Shown here: positions 1-8,354 of the stretch, in pieces
Layout: the number at the start of each line of letters is the position of its first letter
Position numbering within the stretch: the first letter of the stretch is position 1
NCBI GenBank assembly: GCA_051747965.1
Contig: JBNJGS010000031.1
Coordinates: 1-28,400 of the forward strand
Length of the DNA: 28,400 nucleotides
Reading direction: 5' to 3'
DNA from: JAQIBY01 sp051747965
GTDB taxonomy: Bacteria; Bacteroidota; Bacteroidia; Bacteroidales; ML635J-15
The notes under the pieces: model-generated
Database searches by the model: none
Told to the model about the DNA's origin: nothing
Seen by the model: only the letters and a program-made list of their open reading frames with translations
Translations under genes and position numbers: made by a program

Positions 1-23
1 GGAAAGCCTGCCGCTGGTGATGC

Positions 24-85
24 CCGGGTAATGCATGCAAAGCAGAGCGACAAGCGAAGCTCCTGCTTTGCCTTGCATTTACCGG
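24..85. repeat. Imperfect inverted repeat (hairpin) at the window edge
   Basis: Positions 24-45 and 63-85 are near-complementary arms of about 22 nt around a 17-nt loop. The inner nine pairs (37-45 with 63-71) are perfect; outward there is a small internal loop, then five more pairs (31-35 with 74-78). The stretch is GC-richer than its surroundings and non-coding on both strands as far as I can see. It lies beyond the terminator of the ferritin-like gene. It could be a REP-like palindromic repeat or part of a terminator for a gene outside the window; the left edge cuts off its context. Confidence 0.5.
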
Positions 86-141
86 CAGAGCCAAGGCAGC
101 TTACAGGCGCAGACCGCTCGGGCGCCCACATTAAAAACAAA

Positions 142-186
142 AAACTGCATCCCAAAAAAGAACGGTGTCCTTTCCGGATGCAGTTT
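142..186 (-). terminator. Rho-independent terminator of the transhydrogenase/ferritin-like unit
   Basis: Read on the minus strand, an 11-bp perfect stem (176-186 pairing with 142-152) is followed directly by a T-rich run. The loop is long (23 nt) but contains a further small AAAG/CTTT pairing that extends the hairpin. It lies just after the stop of the ferritin-like gene at 208, so it should end transcription coming from the nuoE-like gene onward. Confidence 0.75.
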
Positions 187-207
187 CAGGTAAAGAAATT
201 TCTCTGC

Positions 208-663
208 CTAATTTTCTTTCAGCACGTAATCGTCGTATTCCAGTTCAAAACGGAGCTTATGTTTAGATTCTTCGCTGGCCAGGGACTGAAACACTTCTTT
301 GAGCTCATTGTTGGGGGCCCTCTCTGCCAGATTCAGGTACAGGCGAAAGGCATTTTTTTCCTTTTTCATTGCGAGGACAAGGGCATCCTTGTAATCCATA
401 TCCGGACTGGCTTCCACTTTTGTCATGTAGTCAGCAATTTTCAGGTCGGCAACACTTTCATTCTCCCAATCGAACAGTCCTTCCTTTTTGATGGTTGTCA
501 AACGTGCTTTATGGCCGATTTCTTCGAGGGCAAAGGATTTAAAAATCATTTTCATATCCTTTGTTTTTGCAGTTTCAGCAAGTGCGTTGTAAAAATCCAC
601 GGCTTCCTGTTCCTGTTCGATGGCGAAATCGAGTATTTCCTGTATTGAATTGAGCTTGCTCAT
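208..663 (-). CDS. Ferritin-like diiron protein (rubrerythrin family, no rubredoxin domain)
   Basis: This 151-residue protein has the four-helix-bundle signature of a rubrerythrin-type diiron protein: Glu20 in EQEQEAVDFY, the ExxH motif Glu48-His51, Glu102 in KEKNAFRLY, and a second ExxH at Glu132-His135. There is no C-terminal CxxC pair, so the rubredoxin domain of classical rubrerythrin is absent. Family members reduce peroxide or bind iron in the cytoplasm of anaerobes and protect oxygen-sensitive iron-sulfur enzymes. The gene starts 54 nt after the large NuoG/GltD-fusion gene on the same strand and precedes a terminator, so it is probably the last gene of that unit. A protective role for the many Fe-S clusters encoded upstream is an inference; the electron donor is not evident. 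Confidence 0.82.
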   Translation of the reverse strand: MSKLNSIQEILDFAIEQEQEAVDFYNALAETAKTKDMKMIFKSFALEEIGHKARLTTIKKEGLFDWENESVADLKIADYMTKVEASPDMDYKDALVLAMKKEKNAFRLYLNLAERAPNNELKEVFQSLASEESKHKLRFELEYDDYVLKEN

Positions 664-717
664 AATATCTCTTTTTTTGACGGTTTCTAATTCATAAACA
701 AATTTTTCCTAATCAGC

Positions 718-3700
718 TTATTCAAGTGCATTGTCAAAATCCTGCTCAAAGCGTGCCATTACCGTATCTGCTCCCTGTTCAAATTCAGGCAGAGCACCAG
801 GACCTGAAGTAAAAATAATCTGGTAAGGACTGGCCTGACTTTCAATTGCCTTCAACATTTCATCATTTATATCATCAACATTTTCTGTAAGATCAGTGCC
901 AAAGGCTTCTGCCATCCGCTGAATCTGTCCCAGGTTATTGATTTCAGTTTTGGGTTTCAGGCCGGCATCAAAGGTTTGTATCATTTTTTGTGTATTGGTA
1001 AAGCTACCACCGGTTTCAAACGGCATGGATGCGGGTAATACCACATCTGCAATCTCTGCTGTTTCGGTAAGGAAATAGTCCTGCACTACCAGCAGTTCGG
1101 CATCCTGCAAGGCATTTTTCACAGAAGCTTTATCAAGAGCGGTGCCCAGGGGGTCTTCTCCAAAGACATACAAGTGCTTAAGTTCTTTTTCATAAAAAGC
1201 ATCGTGCAGATTTTTGGTTTTACCATTGGTAAACTTCAGATCAATCAGGCCCTGGGTATTGTTCTTTTCCTTAACAGAAATAAGCCCTGCAGCGGTTTTG
1301 CCAAGTTTTCCGCTTAAGAGACACAGGTTTCTTGCTTCAGCTACGGCATGATTATCCAGATAGCGTTCAGATACCACGAGTACCGATTTATGATTCAGGT
1401 TAAACTCGTTTAAAAGCTGTATGGCAGTTCGCTCACTGACACCGGCATTGGAAAGCAATTCATCCATATTTTCTTTAGAAGCAGCCTTTTTATATTCATC
1501 ATACCCCTTGCAGTGATCATCAATAAACACCTGATTCTGTTCACCTTTGCTAAGCAGACGATGGTTCATCGCTTTCAGGAGATAGTAATAGGAATCAATA
1601 CGTATAAGGCGATCACATTTGTTTTCCAGTTTTTCATTTTCCCTGTCGGTGATCAGGATGATTTCTGCTCCGTGTTGGGTTTTTGCCTGATTGATCATAA
1701 AACCCAGTGTAGCATCATCCATATTAATATGGGGATGCATCAGGAAAATTTTACCGGCTTCCTGAATCTGATCAAAGGGGACATTCATTTCCGATGCATT
1801 GATATTCCCTTCATCGAGGTGCATCAGATGGAAAGATCCAGTATAATCTGCTTTCACAGCTTTACCGGCAAATTGCTGAATGGTCCAGACCTCTTCGTTG
1901 GTGAGCCTGCCACCGGCAAACACAGCGGATTTGTTTTTATCAGTTGCTTTAGCCTTTATCGCATCGAACGCCTCTTTAAAGGATGCCTCTTTGAGTTCAC
2001 CATCTTTACGTAGCAGTGGTTTTGTCAATCGATTTCCATCGTTAATAAAACCATAGCCGAATTTTGCAAAGCGGTCAAGGTTACCGTCTTTGTTGATCAT
2101 ACCATCGCGACCTGTGGTGCGAAAGACAAAGCCATTTTTGTGATTCAGTGTAATGCTTTCGCCTATGGATCCGTAAGGGCTGATGGTTTCTGCCGTATCA
2201 GTTTTTACCGGGCCGGGTTTGAAACTAAAGTTTTCGGTAATGGCGCCTGTGGGGCAGGTGGAAATACACAGGCCACAGGATTCGCAGCTGGTCTCTGTGA
2301 GGGATTCGCCCATGGCCGGAGCCACAAAGGTATCAAAACCCCGTTCCACGAGTCCGAGGGCTTTTGCTCCCACCACATCGCTGCAAATCCGGACACAACG
2401 GGAACACAAAATACATTTGTTGTTATCAATCTCTATATAGGGATGGGAGAAATCCACCGGCTGGTCAAGAAATCCACCACCGAATTTTTTTTGTTCGGCC
2501 TGATAGTCAGTAGAATATTTCTGCAAATCACAGGAAAAGAATTCGGAGCATCCGCATTCAAGGCATCTCCTTGTTTCGTGCATGGCCTGTTCGGAATCGT
2601 AACCCTGTTCAACTTCGTTAAAATTGATGCGTTTATCTTCGGGCAGCACGGGCATTTCTTCGCGCATTTGCTGCTGATAGCGTCCCAGGTAGTCATCTTT
2701 TTCCTGTTCCTTAAAGTTGTCTTTCCGGCTAACGAATGGTTTTTGGATGGGTTCGGGTTTTTTACCATTCAGGTACATATCCACCGAATGCACGGCGGTT
2801 TTTGCCTGAGCGATGGCTTCGATAACGGTAGCAGGTCCGGTAACACCATCACCGGCAGCAAAGACATTTTCAATGCCGGTCTGCAGAGTAGCTTCATCGG
2901 CATCAATATCGCCCCAGCGGTTGAGTTCGAGCTGACCGTTTGAAGCGTTATTATTGATGTCATCCATAAAATCCACATCGGTTTTTTGCCCGATGGCAGC
3001 AAGGATATAATCACATTCCAGTTCAAATTCGGAGCCTTCTACCGGCACAGGTCTGCGCCTTCCGGATGCATCGGGCTCACCCAGTTCCATTTTAATGAGG
3101 GTCATGGATTTTACTTTTCCTTCATCATCCTGATTCACTTCCACCGGGTTGGTAAGCAGCATGTATTCCACGCCTTCTGCTCTTGATTCGTGGATTTCGA
3201 TGGGATTGGCGGGCATTTCTTTTTCAGTACGGCGATACACGATGATGCTTTTTTCGGCACCACAGCGCACGGCAGTACGACAGCAATCCATGGCGGTATT
3301 TCCACCACCCACGGTTACAATGGTTTTTCCGGAAAAATCATATTTCTGGCCGGTCATTTCCATATTGCGTAGAAAGTCGATACCGCTGTACACCCCGTCG
3401 GCTTCTTCCCCTTTGGCGCGCAGCAGGGTTCCCCGCTGTGAACCTATGGTAAGTATTGTAGCATCGTAATCCTTGTCAATATCTTTGTACGAGAGGTTAT
3501 CACCCAGTCGTTTGTTAACAAACAGATTGGCGCCCAATTCGGTAATGGTTTCCACTTCTTTGTCGAGCAGGTTGTTTGGCAGCCGGTATTCGGGAATCCC
3601 GTACCTAAGCCATCCGCCTGCATGCGGGTTTGCCTCAAAGACATCAGCCTGATGGCCTTTTTGCTGCAGCCAGAAAGCAGCCGACAAACCACCCGGGCCA

Positions 3701-4311
3701 GCGCCAATGATGGCTATTTTTTTCCCGGTGGAGGGAGCTACTTCAGGTTTGTAATGTTCGCCTTCGAGCAGGTCTTTGTCAGCGGCAAAGCGTTTGAGAT
3801 AATCGATGCCTACGCCGGCATTTTCATCCAGCAGATTGCGTCGACAGGCAGCTTCGCAGGGGCGAACACAGATGCGTCCGCATACTGCGGGAAATGGATT
3901 ATCTTCCTTGATCAGTGCGGTAGCTTCACTGTACTGCTTTTTCTCAATCAATGAAATATACCCCTGCACATCCACACCTGCCGGACAGGTTTCTTTACAT
4001 GGTGCTACACAATCGGCATAATGGTTACTCAGGAGGAGATCCAGAGCTGTTTTACGTGCTTTGAATACAGTTTGGTTATCGGTATTGATGATCATTCCTT
4101 CAGCGATTTCAGTGGAACAGGATGGCTGGGTGCCTCGTCCTTCAATTTCCACCACGCAGACAAAGCATGAAGAATATGGTTTCAGGCGTTTATCATAACA
4201 CAATGTTGGCACATGGATGCCGTTGCGCTTGGCCAGTTCGAGAATGGTTTCACCGGGTACGCCCTGAACCGTTTCGCCGTTTAGTATGACATTGATTTTA
4301 TCTTTGTTCAT
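718..4311 (-). CDS. NuoG-like / GltD-like fusion subunit of an Stn-type NADPH transhydrogenase (StnC-like)
   Basis: This 1197-residue protein has, in order: a [2Fe-2S] ferredoxin domain (Cys38, 49, 52, 65); a His97/Cys101/105/109 cluster region running into GltD-type Fe-S cysteines (Cys144, 148, 152, 156); a GltD/NfnB-like flavoprotein domain with FAD motif GAGPGGLSAA (203-212), NADPH-binding VGGGNTAMD (334-342) and a second FAD motif near 485-500; a Cys583/586/588/594 set; two [4Fe-4S] motifs (Cys633-643 and Cys676-686); and a C-terminal molybdopterin-oxidoreductase-like domain of about 440 residues. That last domain shows no Cys or Sec ligand and no N-terminal CxxCxxxC cluster, so it is probably structural, as in NuoG. 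No H-cluster motifs are seen, which argues against a hydrogenase. NuoG-like plus GltD-like in one chain is the plan of StnC of the Stn transhydrogenase. Start ATG at 4311 lies 21 nt after the NuoF-like gene. Formate dehydrogenase alpha was considered and disfavoured. Confidence 0.8.
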   Translation of the reverse strand: MNKDKINVILNGETVQGVPGETILELAKRNGIHVPTLCYDKRLKPYSSCFVCVVEIEGRGTQPSCSTEIAEGMIINTDNQTVFKARKTALDLLLSNHYADCVAPCKETCPAGVDVQGYISLIEKKQYSEATALIKEDNPFPAVCGRICVRPCEAACRRNLLDENAGVGIDYLKRFAADKDLLEGEHYKPEVAPSTGKKIAIIGAGPGGLSAAFWLQQKGHQADVFEANPHAGGWLRYGIPEYRLPNNLLDKEVETITELGANLFVNKRLGDNLSYKDIDKDYDATILTIGSQRGTLLRAKGEEADGVYSGIDFLRNMEMTGQKYDFSGKTIVTVGGGNTAMDCCRTAVRCGAEKSIIVYRRTEKEMPANPIEIHESRAEGVEYMLLTNPVEVNQDDEGKVKSMTLIKMELGEPDASGRRRPVPVEGSEFELECDYILAAIGQKTDVDFMDDINNNASNGQLELNRWGDIDADEATLQTGIENVFAAGDGVTGPATVIEAIAQAKTAVHSVDMYLNGKKPEPIQKPFVSRKDNFKEQEKDDYLGRYQQQMREEMPVLPEDKRINFNEVEQGYDSEQAMHETRRCLECGCSEFFSCDLQKYSTDYQAEQKKFGGGFLDQPVDFSHPYIEIDNNKCILCSRCVRICSDVVGAKALGLVERGFDTFVAPAMGESLTETSCESCGLCISTCPTGAITENFSFKPGPVKTDTAETISPYGSIGESITLNHKNGFVFRTTGRDGMINKDGNLDRFAKFGYGFINDGNRLTKPLLRKDGELKEASFKEAFDAIKAKATDKNKSAVFAGGRLTNEEVWTIQQFAGKAVKADYTGSFHLMHLDEGNINASEMNVPFDQIQEAGKIFLMHPHINMDDATLGFMINQAKTQHGAEIILITDRENEKLENKCDRLIRIDSYYYLLKAMNHRLLSKGEQNQVFIDDHCKGYDEYKKAASKENMDELLSNAGVSERTAIQLLNEFNLNHKSVLVVSERYLDNHAVAEARNLCLLSGKLGKTAAGLISVKEKNNTQGLIDLKFTNGKTKNLHDAFYEKELKHLYVFGEDPLGTALDKASVKNALQDAELLVVQDYFLTETAEIADVVLPASMPFETGGSFTNTQKMIQTFDAGLKPKTEINNLGQIQRMAEAFGTDLTENVDDINDEMLKAIESQASPYQIIFTSGPGALPEFEQGADTVMARFEQDFDNALE

Positions 4312-4332
4312 GATTCTGATTTTTCCTTGATT

Positions 4333-6111
4333 CTACAGTAATTTTATTGCATCGAAATTACACTTGGAGTAGCAAACACCGCAGTGGATACAAATATCCT
4401 GATGGATGTAATGCACCTCCTTGCGTTCCCCTGAAATGGCATCCACCGGGCAATTTTTGGCACAAACCGTACAGCCGGTACAATTTTCCGGATCCACTTC
4501 ATAAGTAAGCAGTTCTGTACAGACTTTGGCCGGGCATTTTTTATCCCTGATGTGTGCTTCGTACTCGTCGCGGAAGTATTTAATTGTTGTAAGTACGGGA
4601 TTCGGAGCTGTTTGTCCCAGTCCGCAAAGGCTGTTTTCTTTCACCTGATGTGCCAGTTCTTCAAGTTTTTCAATATCGCCATCCTGTCCATTTCCCTGTG
4701 TGATATTGGTAAGAATTTCAAGCATGCGTTTTGTTCCGATGCGGCAGAAGGTACATTTTCCGCAGGATTCTTTTTCGGTAAAGTCCAGGAAGAACCTGGC
4801 GATGTCCACCATGCATGTGGTTTCATCCATCACCACCATACCACCGGATCCCATAATTGCGCCGGTAGCCTGCACTGAGTCGTAATCGACAATGGTCTCA
4901 GACATATAGGCGGGGATGCACCCACCGGAGGGTCCGCCGAGCTGCACGGCTTTAAAATCCTTATCATCCTGAATGCCTCCACCCAGTTTAAAAATCACAT
5001 CGTGAATGGTCATTCCCATGGGTACTTCGACAAGGCCGCCATGTTTTATTTTTCCGGTAAGGGCAAAAACTTTTGTGCCTTTTGAATTTTCGGTTCCGTA
5101 TTGTGCATATTTTTCGGCACCGTTTCTGATAATCCAGGGCACATTGGCCCAGGTTTCCACATTGTTAATGTTTGTGGGTTTTCCCCACAGGCCTTTTGCT
5201 GCCGGGAAGGGTGGTCGCTTGCGGGGCATGCCGCGTTCACCTTCCACAGAAGCCATAAGTGCGGTTTCTTCACCACATACAAAGGCACCTGCCCCTTCCT
5301 TAACGAAAATATCAAAATTAAAGCCCTCAACACCACAGGCATTTTTGCCCAGGTATCCTTTTTCTCGTGCCTGATCAATGGCAATATTGAGTCGTTTGAT
5401 GGCAAGGGGATATTCGGCGCGGCAATAAATCACGCCCTGGTTTGCACCCACAGCATAAGCTCCGATGATCATGCCTTCGAGAACAGCATGGGGATCTCCT
5501 TCGAGCAGGGATCTGTCCATGAAAGCACCGGGGTCTCCTTCATCGGCGTTGCAGATGATGTATTTTTCATCACTTTCGCTGTTTTTTGCAAACATCCATT
5601 TTTTACCAGTAGGGAAACCACCACCCCCACGTCCGCGAAGGCCGGACTCGAGAACACTTTTGATGACGTGATCCTGATTCTGTTTTTCATCTGCAATTTT
5701 TTTCATGGCTTCGTATGCACCCTGAGCCTCGGCATCTTTGAGGGATTCCGGGTCGATGTATCCGCAATTGCGCAAAGCGATTTTCACCTGATCATCGAAA
5801 AAGACATCGTCCATGGTTTCAAACAAGTCGCTGTGTACCACGTAATCTTTACGGGGTTCATGATCGACCACATGCTTTTCGATTATTTCGAGTGCTTTAT
5901 CCTCATCAATGTTTCCGTACAGGTAATGGCCGTCATCATCGATGATTTCAACCAATGGTTCGTTATAACACATCCCGATACAGGATGTTTTTTTGAGTTC
6001 AAAGTCGAGGTTTTCGGATTTTTTCAGGCTTTCAATTTTTTCGTAGGTTTTATTGGCACCTGCAGCGATTCCGCATGATCCCAGACCGACTATAACTTGT
6101 GTTTTGCCCAT
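4333..6111 (-). CDS. NuoF/HydB-like bifurcating flavoprotein subunit (StnB-like)
   Basis: This 592-residue protein has the full HydB-type layout. An N-terminal thioredoxin-like [2Fe-2S] domain of about 100 residues (Cys13, Cys44, Cys48) precedes the FMN/NADH-binding NuoF core with GLRGRGGGGFPTGKKW at 157-172. The [4Fe-4S] motif ESCGKCTFC follows (Cys450, 453, 456, plus Cys496). A C-terminal tail carries two ferredoxin clusters (Cys544/547/550/554 and Cys574/577/580/584). NuoF of respiratory Complex I lacks both the N-terminal domain and the 2x[4Fe-4S] tail, so this is the soluble HydB/NADH-ferredoxin type, in which FMN is the proposed site of flavin-based electron bifurcation. It follows the NuoE-like gene by 29 nt and precedes the StnC-like gene by 21 nt. 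The same subunit could serve an electron-bifurcating hydrogenase or formate dehydrogenase; the partner gene decides the call. Confidence 0.88.
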   Translation of the reverse strand: MGKTQVIVGLGSCGIAAGANKTYEKIESLKKSENLDFELKKTSCIGMCYNEPLVEIIDDDGHYLYGNIDEDKALEIIEKHVVDHEPRKDYVVHSDLFETMDDVFFDDQVKIALRNCGYIDPESLKDAEAQGAYEAMKKIADEKQNQDHVIKSVLESGLRGRGGGGFPTGKKWMFAKNSESDEKYIICNADEGDPGAFMDRSLLEGDPHAVLEGMIIGAYAVGANQGVIYCRAEYPLAIKRLNIAIDQAREKGYLGKNACGVEGFNFDIFVKEGAGAFVCGEETALMASVEGERGMPRKRPPFPAAKGLWGKPTNINNVETWANVPWIIRNGAEKYAQYGTENSKGTKVFALTGKIKHGGLVEVPMGMTIHDVIFKLGGGIQDDKDFKAVQLGGPSGGCIPAYMSETIVDYDSVQATGAIMGSGGMVVMDETTCMVDIARFFLDFTEKESCGKCTFCRIGTKRMLEILTNITQGNGQDGDIEKLEELAHQVKENSLCGLGQTAPNPVLTTIKYFRDEYEAHIRDKKCPAKVCTELLTYEVDPENCTGCTVCAKNCPVDAISGERKEVHYIHQDICIHCGVCYSKCNFDAIKLL

Positions 6112-6140
6112 AGTTTCAATATTTTCGTTCAGAACGCAGC

Positions 6141-6659
6141 TTAATTTTTATCCTGCAGTTTTAGTTTACGAATGATTTTGGTAGCAGATTTTCCTGTGAG
6201 GCTGCCGTGTGTATCATCGTTGATCATCATCACCGGTGCCAGGGAGCAACATCCGAGGCATGCCACAGATTCGAGGGTAAAGAGCCTGTCATCGGTAGTT
6301 TCTCCGTCTTTAATTTTCAGGCTGTCCTGCAAGGCTTCGGTAATGGCTTTTGCACCCTGCACATGACAGGCGGTTCCGTGACAAACTTTGATAATGTATT
6401 TACCGACGGGGTGCAAGCGGAACTGGGTATAAAAGGTAGCCACCCCATACATATCCGCCAGCTTAAGCTTTGTTTTTCCGGTGACATATTTGAATGACTG
6501 TGGCGGAATATAACCGTAAACATCTTGTATGTTTTGCAACAGAGGTATAAGTATACCTTTTTTTTCCTTGAATTTTTCGATGACAGGATCGATCAGGGAC
6601 AGGTCAACATCCTCTTGCTCAATCTCGTGCCTTTTGGGTTCTATACGCTGGATTCGCAT
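6141..6659 (-). CDS. NuoE/HydC-like thioredoxin-fold [2Fe-2S] subunit (StnA-like)
   Basis: This 172-residue protein belongs to the 24-kDa NuoE/HydC family. A helical N-terminal part (about 20-80, with the family segment YGVATFYTQF at 71-80) precedes a thioredoxin-like fold that binds one [2Fe-2S] cluster through Cys93, Cys98, Cys134 and Cys138, the expected Cx4C...Cx3C pattern. In HydABC and Stn-type complexes this subunit forms the bifurcating module with the NuoF/HydB-like subunit, which is encoded immediately downstream. It is the first gene of the operon, 80 nt after gdhA and beyond the gdhA terminator, so it should have its own promoter, but I find no good TAnnTTTG box there. Confidence 0.88.
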   Translation of the reverse strand: MRIQRIEPKRHEIEQEDVDLSLIDPVIEKFKEKKGILIPLLQNIQDVYGYIPPQSFKYVTGKTKLKLADMYGVATFYTQFRLHPVGKYIIKVCHGTACHVQGAKAITEALQDSLKIKDGETTDDRLFTLESVACLGCCSLAPVMMINDDTHGSLTGKSATKIIRKLKLQDKN

Positions 6660-6704
6660 GACAGAATGATTTTATAATTTTGATAAAGATAAAATAAAAA
6701 GAAG

Positions 6705-6731
6705 AAAGGGTCTGAGAAATTCAGACCCTTT
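6705..6731 (-). terminator. Rho-independent terminator of gdhA
   Basis: Arms 6705-6715 and 6721-6731 form a perfect 11-bp stem with a 5-nt loop. On the minus strand the stem is followed by TTCTTCTTTTT. It starts 9 nt after the gdhA stop codon and separates gdhA from the transhydrogenase genes. Confidence 0.9.
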
Positions 6732-6739
6732 TACAAAAA

Positions 6740-8086
6740 TCAGACAAGACCCTGTGCAATCATGGCATCAGCCACTTTTACAAAGCCACCGATATTGGCA
6801 CCTTTGACATAATTGACAAAATCACCTTCCTGTCCGTGCTCAACACAGGTAGTATGAATATTGATCATAATTTCATGCAGCTTGCTGTCCACATCTTCCC
6901 TTGACCAGCTTAATCGCATGGCATTTTGTGTCATTTCGAGTCCTGAAACAGCCACGCCACCGGCATTTGCAGCTTTACCGGGTCCATACAGGATTTTTTT
7001 ATCAAGCCATACTTCCACAGCTTCTGGTGTGCTGGGCATGTTAGCCCCTTCAGAAACAGCAATAACACCATTTTTCACAAGGGTTTCAGCGGCATCACCA
7101 TCAATTTCATTTTCGGTTGCACAAGGCAGAGCCACATCACACTTGATGCTCCACGGGCGTTCTCCTTCGAAATATTCAACACCCCATTTTTTTGCGTATT
7201 CTTTAATACGGCCACGTTTGATATTTTTCAGGTGCATGACATATTCCAGTTTTTCATTGTCTATGCCATGTGGGTCATAAATAAAGCCGGAAGAATCGCT
7301 GAGGGTGACCACTTTTCCTCCCAGCTCATTGACTTTTTCGGTAGCAAACTGAGCAACATTACCGGATCCGGAAACAACAACTGTTTTGCCTTCAAAACTA
7401 TCTTTGCGGGTTTTCAACATTTCTTCCGCAAAATAGACGGCACCATAACCGGTTGCTTCAGGCCGTATAAGAGATCCACCCCATTCGCGGCCTTTACCGG
7501 TAAGTACACCGGTGAATTCATTTTTCAGGCGTTTGTATTGTCCAAACATGTAACCGATTTCACGGCCACCAACGCCAATATCACCTGCAGGTACATCCGT
7601 ATTCGGGCCAATATGGCGCGAAAGTTCGGTCATAAAGCTTTGTGTAAAGCGCATCACTTCGGCATCGGTTTTGCCTTTGGGGTCGAAGTCAGAACCACCT
7701 TTACCGCCACCCATTGGCAGTGTTGTGAGTGAGTTTTTAAACACCTGCTCGAAAGCGAGGAATTTGAGAATTCCCAGGTTTACTGTGGGGTGAAATCGCA
7801 GTCCACCTTTATATGGGCCGATTGCGGAGTTCATTTCAATGCGGAAGCCACGATTAACATGGGTAACTCCCTTGTCATCCATCCAGGGCACACGGAAAAT
7901 GATAATACGCTCTGGCTCGACAATGCGTTCAAGGACTTTTGCATCTTTGTACTTCGGATTTTCTTCCACGAATGGAATCAGTGATTCAACAACTTCTTCC
8001 ACTGCCTGATGATACTCATTTTCGGATGGGTTCCTGGCAATTACTTTTGCCATGAACTCCTCAACCAATTGTTGATAATTTGCCAT
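6740..8086 (-). CDS. gdhA: NADP-type glutamate dehydrogenase, hexameric class
   Basis: This 448-residue protein has the length and motifs of the small hexameric glutamate dehydrogenases (EC 1.4.1.4), which aminate 2-oxoglutarate with ammonia and NADPH in the cytoplasm. Visible landmarks are GPYKGGLRFHP (90-100, with substrate Lys93), the catalytic-Lys loop PMGGGKGG (124-131, Lys129), catalytic Asp169 in PAGDIGVGGREIGYM, and the Rossmann motif SGSGNVAQFA (239-248). NADP preference is inferred from family resemblance (SDSSG after the second beta strand), not proven. The gene is monocistronic: a long upstream gap with a probable promoter precedes it and a strong terminator follows it. Its NADPH demand fits the downstream transhydrogenase genes. 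Confidence 0.96.
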   Translation of the reverse strand: MANYQQLVEEFMAKVIARNPSENEYHQAVEEVVESLIPFVEENPKYKDAKVLERIVEPERIIIFRVPWMDDKGVTHVNRGFRIEMNSAIGPYKGGLRFHPTVNLGILKFLAFEQVFKNSLTTLPMGGGKGGSDFDPKGKTDAEVMRFTQSFMTELSRHIGPNTDVPAGDIGVGGREIGYMFGQYKRLKNEFTGVLTGKGREWGGSLIRPEATGYGAVYFAEEMLKTRKDSFEGKTVVVSGSGNVAQFATEKVNELGGKVVTLSDSSGFIYDPHGIDNEKLEYVMHLKNIKRGRIKEYAKKWGVEYFEGERPWSIKCDVALPCATENEIDGDAAETLVKNGVIAVSEGANMPSTPEAVEVWLDKKILYGPGKAANAGGVAVSGLEMTQNAMRLSWSREDVDSKLHEIMINIHTTCVEHGQEGDFVNYVKGANIGGFVKVADAMIAQGLV

Positions 8087-8139
8087 AATAATTTAGATTT
8101 TAGGTTAGGTTAAAATTCTGGTTAAAAAATGATTCACTA

Positions 8140-8171
8140 CAATAATAAACGATATTTTTTCAAAAATCAAA
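8140..8171 (-). promoter_or_regulatory. Candidate Bacteroidota-type promoter of gdhA
   Basis: On the minus strand a -33 element TTTG (8168-8171) is separated by 20 nt from TATTATTG (8140-8147), one mismatch from the TAnnTTTG -7 consensus. The spacing fits the sigma-ABfr type. It would give a 5' leader of about 50 nt before the gdhA ATG at 8086. Confidence 0.5.
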
Positions 8172-8323
8172 CGACATAAGCTCTGTTAAAAATATAACAA
8201 TTGGTATTTTTAAGCTTTTTATTTGATTTTCTGATATTTATGATCAATTCATGCCGTATAACAGTTTTTGGACCAGACCCGAGATAACACACTGGCATAC
8301 TGCGACTTACTAAATCATGACAA

Positions 8324-8354
8324 TTATCATGTTCTGGAGCATATAACATGATAA
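8324..8354. promoter_or_regulatory. Perfect 10-bp inverted repeat upstream of gdhA (possible operator)
   Basis: TTATCATGTT (8324-8333) and AACATGATAA (8345-8354) are perfect reverse complements 11 nt apart. A nine-of-ten match to the right arm recurs at 8412-8421, and the ATCATG core also occurs at 8314-8319. No T-run follows the hairpin on either strand, so it is not a typical terminator. The repeated half-sites resemble a transcription-factor binding region, about 240 nt upstream of gdhA. Confidence 0.4.

Noticed and set aside
2140..2943. 267-codon frame on the plus strand
   Set aside because: It lies antisense to the conserved NADPH/Fe-S region of the large fusion subunit and has no family features; a shadow frame.
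718..4311. Formate dehydrogenase alpha subunit
   Set aside because: The molybdopterin-like domain has no active-site Cys/Sec and no N-terminal [4Fe-4S] motif, and the GltD-like domain is not part of such enzymes.
718..6659. Electron-bifurcating [FeFe] hydrogenase (HydABC)
   Set aside because: The two small subunits fit, but the large subunit lacks all H-cluster cysteine motifs and instead has a GltD-like NADPH-FAD domain.
4333..6659. Respiratory Complex I (nuo) fragment
   Set aside because: No membrane subunits or quinone-module genes nearby, and the NuoF-like protein has HydB-type additional domains at both ends.
8324..8354. Terminator of manA
   Set aside because: The 10-bp stem is perfect, but no T-run follows and it is about 145 nt after the stop codon.
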